From Flavobacterium aquidurense (GTDB lineage Bacteria; Bacteroidota; Bacteroidia; Flavobacteriales; Flavobacteriaceae), in NCBI GenBank assembly GCA_900107365.1, contig FNPS01000007.1:186001-250000 (forward strand): a DNA stretch of 64,000 nt, written 5' to 3'. Position numbers and translations under genes: made by a program. Below the pieces are notes generated by a model. It did not search any database. It worked only from the letters and a program-made list of their open reading frames with translations, and was not told the origin of the DNA. Below, piece by piece: positions 1-7,121 of this stretch; within the stretch, counting starts at the first letter, position 1; every line of letters begins with the position of its first letter.

Positions 1-2
1 AT

Positions 3-581
3 TATACTGAGAGAGATTTAGAAACTTTAATCAAGTTTGATAAAAGATATGTTGTAGTAAATGAAATTATAAAAACTGCTCAGGAATGCGTTTTTGCGGA
101 AGATTTTGAAGCCACTCTGCTAAAAGAATTAATAGCTCCTTCTAAAAATTTTCTAAAAATTATTCATCAGGATATGAATTTTAAGACCAAATTTACAGAA
201 GAAACGCAGGTTAAAATGATAAAGATGATTTACTCGGCATTGCTTAAATCTTTGTATGAGAAAAAAGTGTTATCAGAAGCAAACTCAAATACAGGCGGAA
301 TTATAACAACTGAATCTGAAATTCAGGCTTATCATACTATAAGAACTTTGTTGATTCAAAATAAGAAAATACCAAGTCAAAGAATTTTCTTCAAAGATTT
401 TAAAAGCTTTTTCAATATTAGTATTGATGACAATCTCAAAAAAGTCATTTGCAAATTAGTTTTTAGCGATTCAAAAATGAAAATTGTTATTGAAAATAAT
501 GAGTATTTATTGAGTAGTGTTGATGATGTTTTGAAATATAAAAATGAGTTGACAAATAGGACGCTTGCTTTGTTGGAGTAA
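3..581 (+). CDS. Restriction-endonuclease-like protein, C-terminal part (5' end outside window)
   Basis: The reading frame is open from base 3, so the gene starts before the window and only about the last 192 residues are visible. An internal ATG at 174 should not be taken as the start, because in-frame coding without a stop continues upstream of it. The last 90 residues (begin ITTESEIQAYHTIRTLL, then an IFFKDFKSFF segment and a DDNLKK..CKL block) resemble, from memory, the conserved tail of short HSDR_N-type restriction-endonuclease-like proteins. No catalytic motif lies in the visible part. It is 39 bp upstream of a PD-(D/E)XK-like gene on the same strand and two genes before abiH, so a defence role fits. 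The family call is tentative; the partial CDS itself is secure. Confidence 0.6.
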   Translation, partial: YTERDLETLIKFDKRYVVVNEIIKTAQECVFAEDFEATLLKELIAPSKNFLKIIHQDMNFKTKFTEETQVKMIKMIYSALLKSLYEKKVLSEANSNTGGIITTESEIQAYHTIRTLLIQNKKIPSQRIFFKDFKSFFNISIDDNLKKVICKLVFSDSKMKIVIENNEYLLSSVDDVLKYKNELTNRTLALLE

Positions 582-620
582 GCTTTTATGTTTGAAAGTA
601 AATAATAGATTTTATATAAT

Positions 621-1106
621 ATGAAGTTAAACAAACAATTATCTGGAATTGCTGGTGAATATTATGTGGCAGCAGAACTTTCACGCAGGGGCTATTTAGC
701 TGCGATAACTTTGAGAAATTCTGATGGAGTTGATATTTTAGTGAGTAATCTAAATGGAGACAAATTAATTTCTATTCAAGTAAAAACTACTCAAAATAAA
801 TTAAAATGGATTTTATCTAAAAAAGTTGAAAATGAAACTTCAAAAAACAAATATTTTGTTTTTGTAAATATCCCTGCAAACATAAATGAGTCTCCTACAT
901 ACAGAATAATTAATTCAGAAATTTTAGCAAATCATATTTTTGTTGGACACAGGAATTGGTTAAAAGGAACTACTAAAAATGGTAAAGTGAGAAATGATTC
1001 TGATGTTAGACAATTCGATCCTCAATATTTTAGAGAGGATGAATTATTAAGTTGGGATGATTTGATAAATGAAATAAATTTCAAAAGTGAGAGTGAACTA
1101 ATATAA
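621..1106 (+). CDS. PD-(D/E)XK nuclease-like protein (DUF4365-like)
   Basis: A 161-residue soluble protein whose first 60 residues carry the layout of a PD-(D/E)XK nuclease fold: a GIAGEYYVAAEL helix with Glu13, then DGVDILV with Asp38, then IQVKTT with Gln53 and Lys55. This E...D...QxK pattern is typical of Holliday-junction-resolvase/restriction-like domains, in which the acidic residues bind metal and Lys is catalytic. The rest (about 60-161) is a predicted alpha/beta extension with no motif I know. It sits 39 bp after the restriction-like fragment and 13 bp before abiH, so the three are probably co-transcribed. The ATG start is preceded by an A/T-rich leader and no stronger alternative exists. 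It may act on invading DNA or may be a nuclease partner of AbiH; neither is shown by sequence alone. Confidence 0.7.
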   Translation: MKLNKQLSGIAGEYYVAAELSRRGYLAAITLRNSDGVDILVSNLNGDKLISIQVKTTQNKLKWILSKKVENETSKNKYFVFVNIPANINESPTYRIINSEILANHIFVGHRNWLKGTTKNGKVRNDSDVRQFDPQYFREDELLSWDDLINEINFKSESELI

Positions 1107-1119
1107 ATTTTTTGAGTTA

Positions 1120-2313
1120 ATGACAAAGCTAAAATTACCAGCAAGTAAATTAAAAATAAATAAATTATTTCTAATTGGAAACGGATTCGATTTGGCTTTG
1201 AATCTAAAAACAAGTTATAATGATTTTTTATTGTGGCTATTAAAAAAGAACTTTAATGAAGCATTGAATTCTGAAATTTTTACAGCTCCATTTGAAAAAT
1301 ATCCAGGTAGCTATAATGAGTTTATGAGAGAAAATTCTAATAGAAAAGTTTTTGGATTTAAAGAAAATAACTTATTTGATATTTTATTGAATGCAAACAG
1401 AGATTTTTCTAATATTGATTCTGTTAATAACATAAGGGAATTGCTGGATTTTTTAGATAAACGAAGTGTGGAAATTGTTCCAAGTATACAAAACGGTTTG
1501 ATAACTGATCTTTTAAAAATGTGTAAAGTTGGATGGGTGGATGTTGAAGGAGTCTATTTTGATTTGTTGAAATTGATTATTAAAGGTAATAAGCTTAAGC
1601 CAAATCATAATATGCTCAATAAGATTGACGCTTTAAATGAAGAGTTATCATTTTTAATATTAGAGTTGAAAAATTATCTCCAAGAGTTAGAAACAAAGAT
1701 CTCAAAGGATAAAGCAAAAAGATATATTGAGCAATTTGCCGCGGATTTAACGAAGAATGAATTTTCATTCTTGCATGATAATTTAGAAGATATAGATCTT
1801 GGACATAGATACTTTCTGAACTTTAATTATACAGATTCGTTAACTAATTTATTGAGTAATTCTAAAGAAATTAAGTACAATCAAAATTTCATTCATGGTA
1901 ATTTACAAGACAATGAAAATTCAATAATTTTTGGTTTTGGTGATGAAATGGATTCTGTTTATAAAGAGATGGAAGAACTTAATGATAATCGATTTTTCAA
2001 ACATATTAAATCATTTCAATATTTTAAAACCCCTAATTACAGAGAACTTCTTTCATTCTTAAATTCGGGAGATTATCAAGTTTGTATTTATGGCCACTCT
2101 TGTGGTTTATCAGATAGAATAATGTTAAATGAAATTTTTGAACATGAGAATTGTAAGTCAATTAAAATTTATTATTATAATGATGAGGATTTCACTAATA
2201 AAACAATGGAAATTTCGAGACACTTTAATAGTAACCAATTAATGCGGAAAAAAATTGTTGAAAAAAGTAAAAATGATTTAATTCCACAAGTTAAGGATAT
2301 GGATAATATATAA
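1120..2313 (+). CDS. abiH: AbiH family abortive-infection protein
   Basis: A 397-residue protein that opens with LFLIGNGFDLALNLKTSY (residues 16-33), the hallmark of the bacteriophage abortive infection AbiH family. It also shows the family's middle/late blocks: YFLNFNYTDSL (about 230-240), FIHGNL (about 261) and IYGHSCGLSDR (about 325-335). AbiH was described in Lactococcus as a single-gene system that aborts phage growth; its biochemical activity is unknown to me. The N-terminal GNGFD loop suggests a nucleotide-binding Rossmann-like or SIR2-like fold, which is inference. It is last in a likely three-gene transcript and is followed by a hairpin repeat. The gene is very AT-rich (one sampled line, 1561-1620, is 25% GC against 38% in a leuS line), consistent with horizontal acquisition. 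Confidence 0.85.
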   Translation: MTKLKLPASKLKINKLFLIGNGFDLALNLKTSYNDFLLWLLKKNFNEALNSEIFTAPFEKYPGSYNEFMRENSNRKVFGFKENNLFDILLNANRDFSNIDSVNNIRELLDFLDKRSVEIVPSIQNGLITDLLKMCKVGWVDVEGVYFDLLKLIIKGNKLKPNHNMLNKIDALNEELSFLILELKNYLQELETKISKDKAKRYIEQFAADLTKNEFSFLHDNLEDIDLGHRYFLNFNYTDSLTNLLSNSKEIKYNQNFIHGNLQDNENSIIFGFGDEMDSVYKEMEELNDNRFFKHIKSFQYFKTPNYRELLSFLNSGDYQVCIYGHSCGLSDRIMLNEIFEHENCKSIKIYYYNDEDFTNKTMEISRHFNSNQLMRKKIVEKSKNDLIPQVKDMDNI

Positions 2314-2360
2314 TCCACAACCCAACTCAACCATCTTATAAAAACCAAAACGTTCTAATC

Positions 2361-2433
2361 TAGCCCCGATAGAACTGGAAATCCTTTTGTGCCGGGGTTC
2401 GGCACAAAAGATTGGAAGGGATAGCGGGACAGA
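2361..2433 (+). repeat. Dispersed hairpin cassette, copy A
   Basis: Conserved left flank TAGCCCCGATAG, then ATCCTTTT, then a variable hairpin (CTTTTGTGCC at 2384-2393 pairs with GGCACAAAAG at 2401-2410), then AAAAGAT and right flank GGATAGCGGGA. A second copy with the same flanks but a quite different stem lies on the minus strand at 21285-21394. It sits just downstream of abiH, in the 426-bp gap 2314-2739, in the same orientation. The rest of that gap shows no convincing gene; a 145-codon antisense frame there is rejected. Confidence 0.7.
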
Positions 2434-2739
2434 TGGTCTTTTGAAAAAGAAACTTCTGCTCCTGAATAAAAAAAATGTAAAATGGATATTTCTTGTCTGA
2501 AATGAAAATGAATTTCCGAGTAGCATATTTATTTTTGAAGCCAACTTTTCAGAAAATAATTGAAACCCAAAATGATTTCGCCGGAAGCTTTCTTTGACAT
2601 TATTACGGGAAGCCGTAAGTAAAGTTTTGTTTTTACTAATATATTTACCCATTAGACATATACTAAAAAACAATTTCGGAGTTAGTCCTAATTTGGTGGC
2701 AATTTGGGAGAACAATAACGATTAAAACAAACTAAAAAA

Positions 2740-3558
2740 ATGACTTTCATTAAAGCAATTTCTACATTTTTAATTACGCTTTTAGTAGTAACTACAAGTT
2801 TTGGACAAGCAGCTAAGCCTAAAACTAAAATCTTATTAATTGGGACAATTCACTTCGAAACGCCTCATTTAGATAGTTTTGAATTAAAGACAGATGATTT
2901 TTTGGCTCCGAAAAGACAGCAGGAACTGGAACAATTGACTGAAACTTTAAAGCGAACAAATGCGGATAAAGTGATGATAGAAAAACCATTTACTCAGCAA
3001 AAGCAAATTGATAGTTTGTATATTGCGTATTCAGAAAACAGGTATAAATTAACCGTTTCTGAACGAGAGCAAATTGGTTTTAGATTGGCTAAAAAATTAA
3101 ATTTAAAACAGATCAATTGTGTTGATGTTTTGTATCTAATGACACATGACAGTTTAGTTGCTGTAACAGCTAAAGAAAAAAATCAGTTGTATTTATTAAA
3201 GGATTTAGGTACTAATGCAAATAAAATTATACATGAAATTGATAGTGTAGTAAAACGAAATTCAATAACAGAAGTACTAAAATACATAAATACAAAAGAG
3301 CTTTTGCAGAAAAATTTATCAATATACTTAAAATACATAGCAAAAGTTGGAGCAGGAGAAAATTATATTGGTGCTGAATCGGTTTCTGATTGGTATTTGA
3401 GGAATTTAGCGATTTATGCTAATGTAATGAATCAAATAACTGCAAATGACAAATATGTCGTCCTGATATTTGGACAGGGACATATTCCGATATTAAAACA
3501 CCTGTTACAAAATAATGACGATTTTGAAGTCGTTGAAGTAAATAGCGTACTAAAATAA
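2740..3558 (+). CDS. Secreted DUF5694 domain protein
   Basis: A 272-residue protein with an N-terminal signal peptide (about residues 1-23, ending SFGQA), so it is exported to the periplasm or cell surface. The mature part begins KILLIGTIHFETPHLDSF, a pattern I associate with DUF5694, a family distantly related to TraB/GumN-type proteins with a GT(I/F)HF motif early and a GxGH motif near the C-terminus. Here FGQGHIPILKHLL lies at about 244-256. The biochemical function is not established. It is followed at 36 bp by a membrane-protein gene on the same strand, so the two may form an operon. Its base composition is closer to the chromosome average than abiH, so it probably marks the end of the accessory block. 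Confidence 0.7.
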   Translation: MTFIKAISTFLITLLVVTTSFGQAAKPKTKILLIGTIHFETPHLDSFELKTDDFLAPKRQQELEQLTETLKRTNADKVMIEKPFTQQKQIDSLYIAYSENRYKLTVSEREQIGFRLAKKLNLKQINCVDVLYLMTHDSLVAVTAKEKNQLYLLKDLGTNANKIIHEIDSVVKRNSITEVLKYINTKELLQKNLSIYLKYIAKVGAGENYIGAESVSDWYLRNLAIYANVMNQITANDKYVVLIFGQGHIPILKHLLQNNDDFEVVEVNSVLK

Positions 3559-3593
3559 ATTGCCAGCCAGAGTTAAAATTACAAAACTAAAAT

Positions 3594-4301
3594 ATGCAAG
3601 ACGAAATAATAAAACATTCAGAAAAAATTTATAATACTGTGAAAAATTCAGAACACACATTGGGAGCGAAAATAAAAGAAATCATTGTAGAAATAGGCAT
3701 AATCGTTTTTGCAGTAACACTTTCAATATGGCTACACAGTTGGAGCGAACACAGACATCAACAAGAAGAAGTAGCTGTGTTTCTCGGTAATTTAAAGAAT
3801 GATTTGGAGGATGACATAAAAAAACTCGACAAAGAAAAGAAACAATACAAAAAGGCAAACACAGGGTATGAGAAAATTTTAGCACTAACGCCCCTGCAAC
3901 TTGACAGTATTTATAAGTCTAATGATATAGTGCATCTCCCGGTTTATTCACATGGACAAATAATGAATGTTGGAAATTTTGAAGGTTTTAAGTCCAGTGG
4001 TAAAATTGGCTATATTGAAGACGAAAAATTAAAACAGAAAATCTTAGCGTATTACCAACTATGGGTACCCTCAATTAACGAAGTTGATAAAATTTATAAT
4101 GATTTTCTGTTCAAGTGTTTTGACAAAATGATAGAAAATGCAGATAAACCGGAAGCAAAACTATATTCAGATCCAAAATTTAAAAAGACAATAGAATTTC
4201 TTATCAGAATTGGTAAAAACAACATAAGGGTTTATGACGAAAATGTAAAACCAGAAGCAATTGAACTTGTTAAAGAAATTGAAAAAGAGATGAATAAATA
4301 A
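3594..4301 (+). CDS. Single-pass membrane protein, DUF6090-like
   Basis: A 235-residue protein with a short cytoplasmic N-terminus, one hydrophobic segment at about 31-47 (EIGIIVFAVTLSIWLHSW) and a long, charged, probably helical periplasmic part rich in Lys and Glu. The arrangement '(I/V)EI.II..V.LSIWL..W.E' right after a short leader is typical of Bacteroidota membrane proteins classed as DUF6090 or related; their role is unknown. A coiled-coil tendency is visible at about 65-90 (repeated Asp/Lys/Glu heptads). It follows the DUF5694 gene by 36 bp. Assignment to a named family is uncertain; the coding call is firm because of length, start and base composition. Confidence 0.6.
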   Translation: MQDEIIKHSEKIYNTVKNSEHTLGAKIKEIIVEIGIIVFAVTLSIWLHSWSEHRHQQEEVAVFLGNLKNDLEDDIKKLDKEKKQYKKANTGYEKILALTPLQLDSIYKSNDIVHLPVYSHGQIMNVGNFEGFKSSGKIGYIEDEKLKQKILAYYQLWVPSINEVDKIYNDFLFKCFDKMIENADKPEAKLYSDPKFKKTIEFLIRIGKNNIRVYDENVKPEAIELVKEIEKEMNK

Positions 4302-4389
4302 AAACAGCCACAGTTTGGTAATATGAGACTGGTACTCTTTTAAAAATAAATTCATCTGCTCCTGAATATTAATTATAGAAAATTAGATA

Positions 4390-4575
4390 TTAAACTTCTA
4401 AATCCTCTGAAGAATCTAATTCTTTGGTGAAATACCAATTTTTTAAAATCACTAAAAAATTTGAAATGATGGCAATAAAAATCATTTTGATTAGAAAAAT
4501 GGTAATGGACTCAGAAACTCCATCCATGATATCAGGTATTTTGTTGTCGTACTTTCTTCCTCCAGAATTTTGCAA
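4390..4575 (-). pseudogene. Frame-shifted C-terminal segment of a small membrane protein
   Basis: A 61-codon frame whose only start is TTG; it overlaps the 3' end of the frame at 4532-4849 in another register. It encodes one membrane segment (IFLIKMIFIAIISNFLVIL) and an acidic tail. If one base is removed near the AAAGTACGAC stretch, the upstream frame reads through into this one and gives a coherent product of about 150 residues with four or five membrane spans. That makes a frameshift, real or from sequencing, more likely than two genes. Confidence 0.4.
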
Positions 4576-4849
4576 GATGAAAAAGTAATGCCAAAAAACT
4601 GAAGAAGAATAGAACTAGATAAAGCAGCATCGATGCGTTCTTGTATAGGTAATAAAAAATTGCTGAGAATATAAGACTTGTCAATGAAAAATAAAATAGA
4701 CTCATAATTACAAAACCATCGAGGAAAAAACCAATCGTTATGTTGTAATTTTTTAAAGTTACAAGTATAAAATAGACTGTAGTAATTAGGACAGTGAGAA
4801 TAGTTGCCTGAATTATAGTAAGAAAGCTTTTGATGTCTCCTTCTTCCAT
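4532..4849 (-). CDS. Small multi-pass membrane protein of unknown function
   Basis: A 105-residue, very hydrophobic protein with about three membrane segments (roughly residues 12-32, 38-62 and 70-92) ending in a basic tail. No family is recognised. It lies alone on the minus strand between the DUF6090-like gene and the tRNA terminator. The C-terminus looks artificially cut: the last nine residues are charged and the overlapping frame at 4390-4575 supplies a further membrane helix, so this may be the front part of a frame-shifted gene. The ATG start at 4849 has no competing start. Treat the product boundaries as uncertain. Confidence 0.5.
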   Translation of the reverse strand: MEEGDIKSFLTIIQATILTVLITTVYFILVTLKNYNITIGFFLDGFVIMSLFYFSLTSLIFSAIFYYLYKNASMLLYLVLFFFSFLALLFHLAKFWRKKVRQQNT

Positions 4850-4887
4850 TTTATTAATTAGTCTTTTATAAAAATCATGTTTGAAAT

Positions 4888-4926
4888 AAAAAACCGTATC
4901 ACAATAAAGTAATACGGTTTTTTTTT
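4888..4926 (-). terminator. Rho-independent terminator after tRNA-Ala
   Basis: AAAAAACCGTAT (4888-4899) pairs perfectly with ATACGGTTTTTT (4912-4923) around a 12-base loop. It lies directly 3' of the tRNA (minus strand) and 3' of nothing else, with T-runs on both sides so it can work in both directions. Confidence 0.75.
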
Positions 4927-4927
4927 G

Positions 4928-5001
4928 TGGAGAATACCGGATTCGAACCGGTCACCTCTTGCCTGCCAGGCAAGCACTCTAGCCAAATGAGCTAATCCCC
5001 C
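4928..5001 (-). tRNA. tRNA-Ala (anticodon GGC)
   Basis: Reading the minus strand, a 74-nt cloverleaf forms. The acceptor stem GGGGGAT pairs with ATTCTCC, including a G3:U70 wobble, the alanine identity element. The D arm is GCTC..GAGT. The anticodon arm is TTGCC-TGGCA-GGCAA with anticodon GGC. The T arm has GGTTCGAATCC and the discriminator is A. CCA is not encoded, and a terminator follows at once. Two decayed partial copies lie immediately upstream at 5021-5081 and 5107-5123. Confidence 0.95.
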
Positions 5002-5020
5002 TTTTTTGTTGCCTTTGTTA

Positions 5021-5081
5021 AATTCGAATCGGTCACCTTCCCGATCAGATCGGGATACTCTAGCCAAATGAGCTAATCCCC
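5021..5081 (-). pseudogene. Degenerate tRNA-Ala copy
   Basis: The minus strand repeats the first part of the adjacent tRNA (GGGGATTAGCTCATTTGG) and the start of its T arm (GGTGACCGATTCGAAT), but the 3' half of the T stem and the 3' acceptor strand are missing. The anticodon arm is replaced by a near-perfect palindrome, TCCCGATCTGATCGGGA. It cannot fold as a functional tRNA. Confidence 0.75.
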
Positions 5082-5106
5082 TTTTTTAATTGGGCGTTGA
5101 GAAATT

Positions 5107-5123
5107 AAATGAGCTAATCCCCC
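5107..5123 (-). repeat. tRNA-Ala 5'-end remnant
   Basis: A third, 17-bp copy of the tRNA 5' end (minus strand GGGGGATTAGCTCATTT) with nothing of the rest. With 4928-5001 and 5021-5081 it forms a decaying tandem tRNA series. Confidence 0.6.
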
Positions 5124-5228
5124 AAAGCGTTAGCAAATAAAGTCAATTAATTTTCAAAAAACAAATTTCAAATCGCTTGAAGTGAAAATAGTTGCCAAAA
5201 CCGTAACTTTACGTTCAAATCTATTTTT

Positions 5229-5993
5229 ATGAGTTTAGAAAATCAAAACGGTTCTTTATATACGAGTTTTCATAATGCCGTTGCTACGGTGCAATTTGGT
5301 CATCCGGCGAGTAATTCTTTTCCGCGTGAATTGTTGAATCGGTTGACATTGGAGATTAACGCTTTAAGCCGAAATGAAGCGGTTTCGGTTATTGTTTTGC
5401 AAAGCGAAGGTTCGAAAGCATTTTGTTCCGGCGCTTCGTTTGATGAACTTTTGCAAGTGGAAAATGAAGAACAGGGAACGGAATTTTTCTCGGGTTTTGC
5501 GCATTTGTTAAACGCCATGCGAAACTGCTCTAAATTAATTGTGGGTCGTGTTCAGGGAAAAGCAGTTGGTGGCGGCGTCGGCATTATTGCAACCTGCGAT
5601 TATGTTTTGGCTTCAACTGAAAGTGCCATTAAATTATCGGAACTGGCAATCGGAATTGGTCCGTTTGTGATCGAACCGGCTGTTTCCCGTAAAATTGGTA
5701 AAACGGCGATGACGGAAATGACATTGACAGCAACCGATTGGAAATCGGCAGCATGGGCTTTGGAAAAAGGTCTTTATGCTTCGTTACATAGCGCAGAAGA
5801 ACTGGATGCTGAAGTAGAAAATTTTGCTCAAAAACTGAGTTCATATAATCCTGAAGCTTTATTCGAAATGAAGAAAATTATTTGGGAAGGTACAGAGCAA
5901 TGGGAATCAATACTAATTGAACGTGCAGCCATTACAGGGAAATTGGTCTTGTCTGATTTCGCGAGAGAGGCTTTGACGCAATTTAAGAAGTAA
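5229..5993 (+). CDS. Enoyl-CoA hydratase/isomerase family protein
   Basis: A 254-residue crotonase-fold protein. Two oxyanion-hole segments are visible: KAFCSGASFDEL (about 62-73) and GKAVGGGVGIIATCDYVLAS (about 110-129). These bind the CoA thioester carbonyl. The expected chain length for the family is 255-265. Such enzymes hydrate enoyl-CoAs in fatty-acid or amino-acid breakdown or catalyse related isomerisations; I cannot fix the substrate, and methylglutaconyl-CoA hydratase or PaaG-like roles are both possible. At the usual acid/base positions the sequence reads LAIGIGPFVIEPAVSR with one Glu (about residue 148), so hydratase activity is plausible. The gene stands alone on the plus strand; the next 345 bp are repeats. 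Confidence 0.85.
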   Translation: MSLENQNGSLYTSFHNAVATVQFGHPASNSFPRELLNRLTLEINALSRNEAVSVIVLQSEGSKAFCSGASFDELLQVENEEQGTEFFSGFAHLLNAMRNCSKLIVGRVQGKAVGGGVGIIATCDYVLASTESAIKLSELAIGIGPFVIEPAVSRKIGKTAMTEMTLTATDWKSAAWALEKGLYASLHSAEELDAEVENFAQKLSSYNPEALFEMKKIIWEGTEQWESILIERAAITGKLVLSDFAREALTQFKK

Positions 5994-6010
5994 TGTATTG
6001 CGAATAGTTT

Positions 6011-6312
6011 TAAACACATAGAAACATAGTTTGGATTGTGTTGAAAAAAGGCGTTTCACTTGTTTTAAAACACATAGCTATGTGTGAAAAGCTAGCTTTT
6101 TTCAATTTCCTTTTTTCAAAGTAAAAAAACCTATGTTTTCTATGTGTTTAAATTTTTTGCCACAGATTGCACAGATTAAAAGGATTAATCTTTTTTAGTC
6201 CTTTAATCTGGAATAAATATTTTCAAGATATTTTATGCTATGTGTGAAAAGCGAGCTTTTTTTATTTCCTTTTTTCAAAGTAAAAAAACTATATTTTCTA
6301 TGTGTTTAAATT
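6011..6312. repeat. Composite repeat block (nested direct and inverted repeats)
   Basis: A 77-bp unit at 6077-6153 (from GCTATGTGTGAAAAGC to CTATGTGTTTAAAT) recurs at 6237-6311 with a few changes. Its end, CTATGTTTTCTATGTGTTT, is the inverse of AAACACATAGAAACATAG at 6012-6029. Between the copies lies a CCACAGATT..AAAGGATTAATC type element (6160-6211). This fills most of the gap 5994-6338; no gene is seen in it. Confidence 0.7.
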
Positions 6313-6338
6313 AAATTTCACTCCATAATTATTTAAGT

Positions 6339-6515
6339 ATGAGAATTATCCCTTTAGTAGTTCAGGTTGATGTTGCAGAGAAAATTAAGAATGCTCCGGA
6401 TGGCGGTTATCAGATTGGAGTGATCATTGGATCGTTTATTCCTTTCGTGATTTTAATCGGAATTGCGTACTGGATGTATAACCGTGCCAAAAAAAGAGAT
6501 GAAAACGGTTATTAA
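6339..6515 (+). CDS. Small single-span membrane protein (58 aa)
   Basis: A 58-residue frame with an ATG start and TAA stop. It has a short, mildly hydrophobic N-terminus, an acidic/basic linker (VAEKIKNAPDGGY, residues 12-24), a clear membrane segment (about 26-47, IGVIIGSFIPFVILIGIAYW) and a basic tail NRAKKRDENGY, predicting an N-out, C-in topology. No function can be assigned. It lies 31 bp upstream of the queD-like gene on the same strand. Its regular codon use and clean charge pattern support a real gene despite the length. The 31-bp gap to the next gene also contains a TAAATTTG -7-like element (6520-6527), so the two may or may not be co-transcribed. Confidence 0.6.
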   Translation: MRIIPLVVQVDVAEKIKNAPDGGYQIGVIIGSFIPFVILIGIAYWMYNRAKKRDENGY

Positions 6516-6546
6516 TTCGTAAATTTGCAACCTAAAATTCAAATCG

Positions 6547-6999
6547 ATGAGTAATATCAGAATTACAAAACAATTTAACTTCGAAACCGGGCATGCATTA
6601 TACGGTTACGACGGAAAATGCAAGAACGTTCACGGGCACAGTTATAAATTATCGGTAACGGTTATTGGTTCGCCAATTACAGACCGGTCGAATGTGAAAT
6701 TCGGAATGGTAATTGATTTTTCGGATCTAAAGAAAATTGTAAAAGAAGAAATCGTCGATCAGTTTGATCATGCAACCGTTTTTAACGAAACAACTCCGCA
6801 TATCGAATTGGCAAATGAATTGAAAAACCGCGGACATCACGTAATTTTAGTAGATTACCAACCAACAAGTGAAAACATGGTGGTGGATTTTTCTAAAAGA
6901 ATCATTGCAAGACTTCCTGCCGGAATCGCACTTTTTTCTCTTAAACTTCAGGAAACAGAATCGTCGTTTGCAGAATGGTACGCTTCTGATAATTTGTAA
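6547..6999 (+). CDS. queD: 6-carboxytetrahydropterin synthase / 6-pyruvoyl-tetrahydropterin synthase family
   Basis: A 150-residue cytosolic enzyme of the T-fold family. The zinc triad is visible: His16 (TGHAL) with His29 and His31 (NVHGHS). The catalytic Cys25 (KCKNVHGH) and a late conserved Glu (about residue 139, KLQETESSFAEW) are present too. The family converts dihydroneopterin triphosphate to 6-carboxy-tetrahydropterin for queuosine, or to 6-pyruvoyl-tetrahydropterin. The length is slightly above E. coli QueD (about 120) because of the loop at about 85-105, which is usual in Bacteroidota members. No other queuosine genes are nearby, so the exact reaction is not decided by context. A TAAATTTG -7-like box lies at 6520-6527 just before the ATG. 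Confidence 0.85.
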   Translation: MSNIRITKQFNFETGHALYGYDGKCKNVHGHSYKLSVTVIGSPITDRSNVKFGMVIDFSDLKKIVKEEIVDQFDHATVFNETTPHIELANELKNRGHHVILVDYQPTSENMVVDFSKRIIARLPAGIALFSLKLQETESSFAEWYASDNL

Positions 7000-7002
7000 A
7001 AA

Positions 7003-7121
7003 GTTAGATGTAAAATGTTCGATGTGAAAAGTTAAATGTGAAAACTTAAAGTTCGTTTTTCACTTTTCACATTTCACAACTCAAATTTCACTTTTCACAT
7101 TTCACAATTCACATTTCACAT
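7003..7121. repeat. Word-iteration repeat (TTTCACATTTCAC type)
   Basis: About 120 bp made of variants of AAATGTGAAAAGTT followed by its inverse (TTTCACTTTTCACATTTCAC), so it can fold into a long imperfect hairpin between queD and lpxH. It reaches the base before the lpxH start codon and contains no separate gene. Confidence 0.65.

Noticed and set aside
2278..2715. A 145-codon frame on the minus strand between abiH and the DUF5694 gene
   Set aside because: It runs through the hairpin cassette (2361-2433), overlaps the end of abiH in antisense, and shows no recognisable domain.
4858..5067. A 69-codon frame on the minus strand
   Set aside because: It is translated from tRNA-Ala and its degenerate copy; not a protein gene.
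7003..7121. Possible CRISPR-like repetition (TTTCACATTTCAC)
   Set aside because: Units are 12-14 bp, without spacers of constant length, and inverted; this is a word-iteration repeat, not a CRISPR array.
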